The translations under genes were made by a program, and so were the position numbers. DNA of 64,000 nt from Pseudomonas sp. AB6 (lineage in GTDB: Bacteria > Pseudomonadota > Gammaproteobacteria > Pseudomonadales > Pseudomonadaceae): positions 2,171,501 through 2,235,500 of the forward strand of contig NZ_JAVIWJ010000001.1 of NCBI RefSeq assembly GCF_034314105.1, given 5' to 3'. Below are positions 62,564-64,000 of this stretch, one piece after another (the stretch's first letter is position 1; each line of letters begins with the position of its first letter). The notes beneath the pieces are model-generated. The model made no database searches. It had not been told where the DNA came from and worked only from the letters and a program-made list of their open reading frames with translations.

Positions 62564-64000
62564 TTAACCGCACTTCAGTTCATTCCTCGTCGAAATAACA
62601 ACTCGCTCAGGATTGCTGCAGCGAATAAATGAAGCGGCGCGGGCTATGTCCTCTCCCAAGGGCCGGTCATCGGCGTATACGGCGATCTCCTGCCGTAGCG
62701 CTTGGTAAAGCGCCGCAGTTCGCGGTGCGGGGTGCAGTGCACTGTTCAATAGGTCGTAACTTTGGCTAGCGGCCAGCAGCTCGATGGCGAACACATTTTC
62801 GAGATTATCGAGTATCAATTGCGCTTTAAGGGCAGCGGGGGTTGCGTGACAGAGGATGTCTTCCTGCAAACCGGAAGTCACCCCGCCGTCAAGACTGGCG
62901 GGTGTTGCTAGACGTCGGTTATGCGCCACCAACGAAACAGCGGTGTATTGGGCAATCATAAACCCCGACTCAACGCCACTCTCCCCCGCCAAAAAAGCCG
63001 GTAGGTGGTTGATCAGCGGGTTGACCATACGATCAATTCTGCGTTCTGAGATTGAGCCCAATTGCGCCATGGCGATGCCGAGTTGATCCATGGCCAAACC
63101 GATGCCCGCGCTGACCGCATGGGCTTGAGAGTAAATTTCCGGTGCTTGGGGAGTGCCACACACCACCGGGTTATCGGTAACACTCGCCAGCTCCTGATCA
63201 ATTACCACCGCAACTTGATCAAGGACATCGCGAACCGCGCCGTGAACATGGGGAATACTGCGCAAGCTCAAGGCATCTTGGGTTTGTCGGCCGGCAGCCG
63301 CTGCCAGAATTTGCGAATCTTCAAGCCAATGGTTCAAACGCTGGGCCACGTATTTCTGCCCCGGCGACGCTCGCAGCGCCATGGGTGCCGGATGCATTGC
63401 CCTAATTTGGCAGCGTTGGGTTTCAAAACTCATGGCTGAAATGCAATCTGCCCAGTCCATTAAGTGCCCGGAGCGCTCCAACAGCAGGCACCCAAGGCCG
63501 GTCACACAAGGCGAGCCGTTGACCAGGCACAACCCTTCCTTGGCTTCCAGTACAAACGGTTCCAATCCGAGTCGATGTAACGCAGCGCCGGCAGTTAAAC
63601 GTTCATTACCAAGGCGGCAGTCACCGTGGCCAATCATCACCAAGCCAATGTGCGCCATGTGACTGATATAACCCACCGATCCCTGATGCGGTACTAGCGG
63701 GGTACATCGGGCATTGAGCAGCGCAACAAGGCGCTCCACCAGTTGTAGACGCAACCCGGAATAACCGTGGGCGAAATTATTGATAGCGCACACCATGATT
63801 GCTCGGGTCTCACTTACCGATAACGGTGTACCCAAGCCCACCGCATGGCTCATCAAGATATTACGTGACAAGGCGCTTTGCTGCGCGGGCGCAACCACCG
63901 TGTTGGACAACGCCCCGACCCCGGTATTTACCCCATAAGCGCGGATATTCTTCTCTACCACCGTGCGCACTATGGCGTTTGCCGCCTCGATCCGTGCTTT
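62564..64000 (-). CDS. Histidine/phenylalanine ammonia-lyase homologue lacking the MIO triad (partial, runs off the window)
   Basis: The 3' part of a gene continuing beyond the window; the frame is open to 64000. It has the HAL/PAL fold signatures YGVNTGVGALS (Tyr region), LMSHAVGLG, LVNGSPCVTG (Asn), QDALSLR (Gln/Arg, with Tyr280 replaced by Leu), SISERRIDRMVNPLINHLPA and SGLQEDIL (Glu). The usual MIO-forming loop GSVGASGDLAPLAH is replaced by GSVGYISHMAH (63656-63682), three residues shorter, so Ala-Ser-Gly is absent and the MIO cofactor cannot form in the usual way. The GNFHG segment is replaced by SQAHAVS. It is read as a divergent paralogue with unknown activity. Confidence 0.8.
   Translation of the reverse strand, partial: KARIEAANAIVRTVVEKNIRAYGVNTGVGALSNTVVAPAQQSALSRNILMSHAVGLGTPLSVSETRAIMVCAINNFAHGYSGLRLQLVERLVALLNARCTPLVPHQGSVGYISHMAHIGLVMIGHGDCRLGNERLTAGAALHRLGLEPFVLEAKEGLCLVNGSPCVTGLGCLLLERSGHLMDWADCISAMSFETQRCQIRAMHPAPMALRASPGQKYVAQRLNHWLEDSQILAAAAGRQTQDALSLRSIPHVHGAVRDVLDQVAVVIDQELASVTDNPVVCGTPQAPEIYSQAHAVSAGIGLAMDQLGIAMAQLGSISERRIDRMVNPLINHLPAFLAGESGVESGFMIAQYTAVSLVAHNRRLATPASLDGGVTSGLQEDILCHATPAALKAQLILDNLENVFAIELLAASQSYDLLNSALHPAPRTAALYQALRQEIAVYADDRPLGEDIARAASFIRCSNPERVVISTRNELKCG

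Noticed and set aside
1..64000. CRISPR arrays, tRNA or rRNA genes, integrases or transposases
   Set aside because: No regularly spaced repeats, no cloverleaf-like gene ends with TTC-G arms and no recombinase motifs were recognised on either strand by eye.

Overview
The window is a stretch of Pseudomonas chromosome, most likely from the P. fluorescens lineage. The evidence is the gene set and its arrangement: an RsmE-like CsrA protein, an HmgR/hmgA/fahA/maiA/hpd tyrosine block, a glcC-glcDEFGB glycolate block, gntR-gntK-gntP, a pstSCAB set, XenA, NorR and isonitrile hydratase. I see no rRNA, tRNA, CRISPR array, prophage or intact insertion sequence.

Layout. 1-5.3 kb: xenA, a SAM methyltransferase, a class II sirtuin, an NTF2-like protein, a DUF1989 protein and a small conserved protein. 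5.4-11.5 kb: norR without its usual partner gene, three gene remnants (DUF1330, methyltransferase, acyl-CoA dehydrogenase), and an electrophile-defence set (nemR, a DJ-1/Hsp31-like gene, nemA). 11.5-14.3 kb: a stress-type operon (SDR dehydrogenase, GH15 hydrolase, DUF2945). 14.5-19.4 kb: a LysR gene convergent with pstSCAB, which has a pho-box-like site upstream but no phoU. 19.5-26.9 kb: a frameshifted glycine-rich secreted protein, a FAN1-type nuclease, a deoxyribosyltransferase, an exonuclease III-like protein, an AGE-family isomerase and a Rieske/FAD oxidoreductase. 26.9-33.9 kb: regulator-enzyme pairs (TetR/MBL hydrolase, LysR/SDR, isonitrile hydratase, GlxA/D-aminoacylase).

33.9-39.5 kb holds a complete route from 4-hydroxyphenylpyruvate to fumarate and acetoacetate (hpd, hmgA, maiA, fahA) with its IclR-type regulator. 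A matching double palindrome lies in front of both hmgA and maiA. 39.5-47.1 kb holds glycolate oxidase and malate synthase G under a GlcC-type regulator with two matching operators. 47.1-50.4 kb is gluconate uptake and phosphorylation. 50.4-55.9 kb has DNA ligase D (no ku gene here), an RsmE-like regulator and a three-gene membrane-stress operon. 55.9-60.3 kb has LysR/GST/PNPOx-fold genes, a YdcH protein and a ketopantoate reductase-like gene.

60.4-64 kb is the most unusual part. A flavin monooxygenase-like protein lies downstream of a histidine/phenylalanine ammonia-lyase homologue that runs off the end of the window. That homologue keeps the family fold signatures, but the Ala-Ser-Gly segment that forms the MIO cofactor is missing. 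The intergenic DNA around the pair looks AT-rich, which suggests an acquired module whose chemistry cannot be read from known families.
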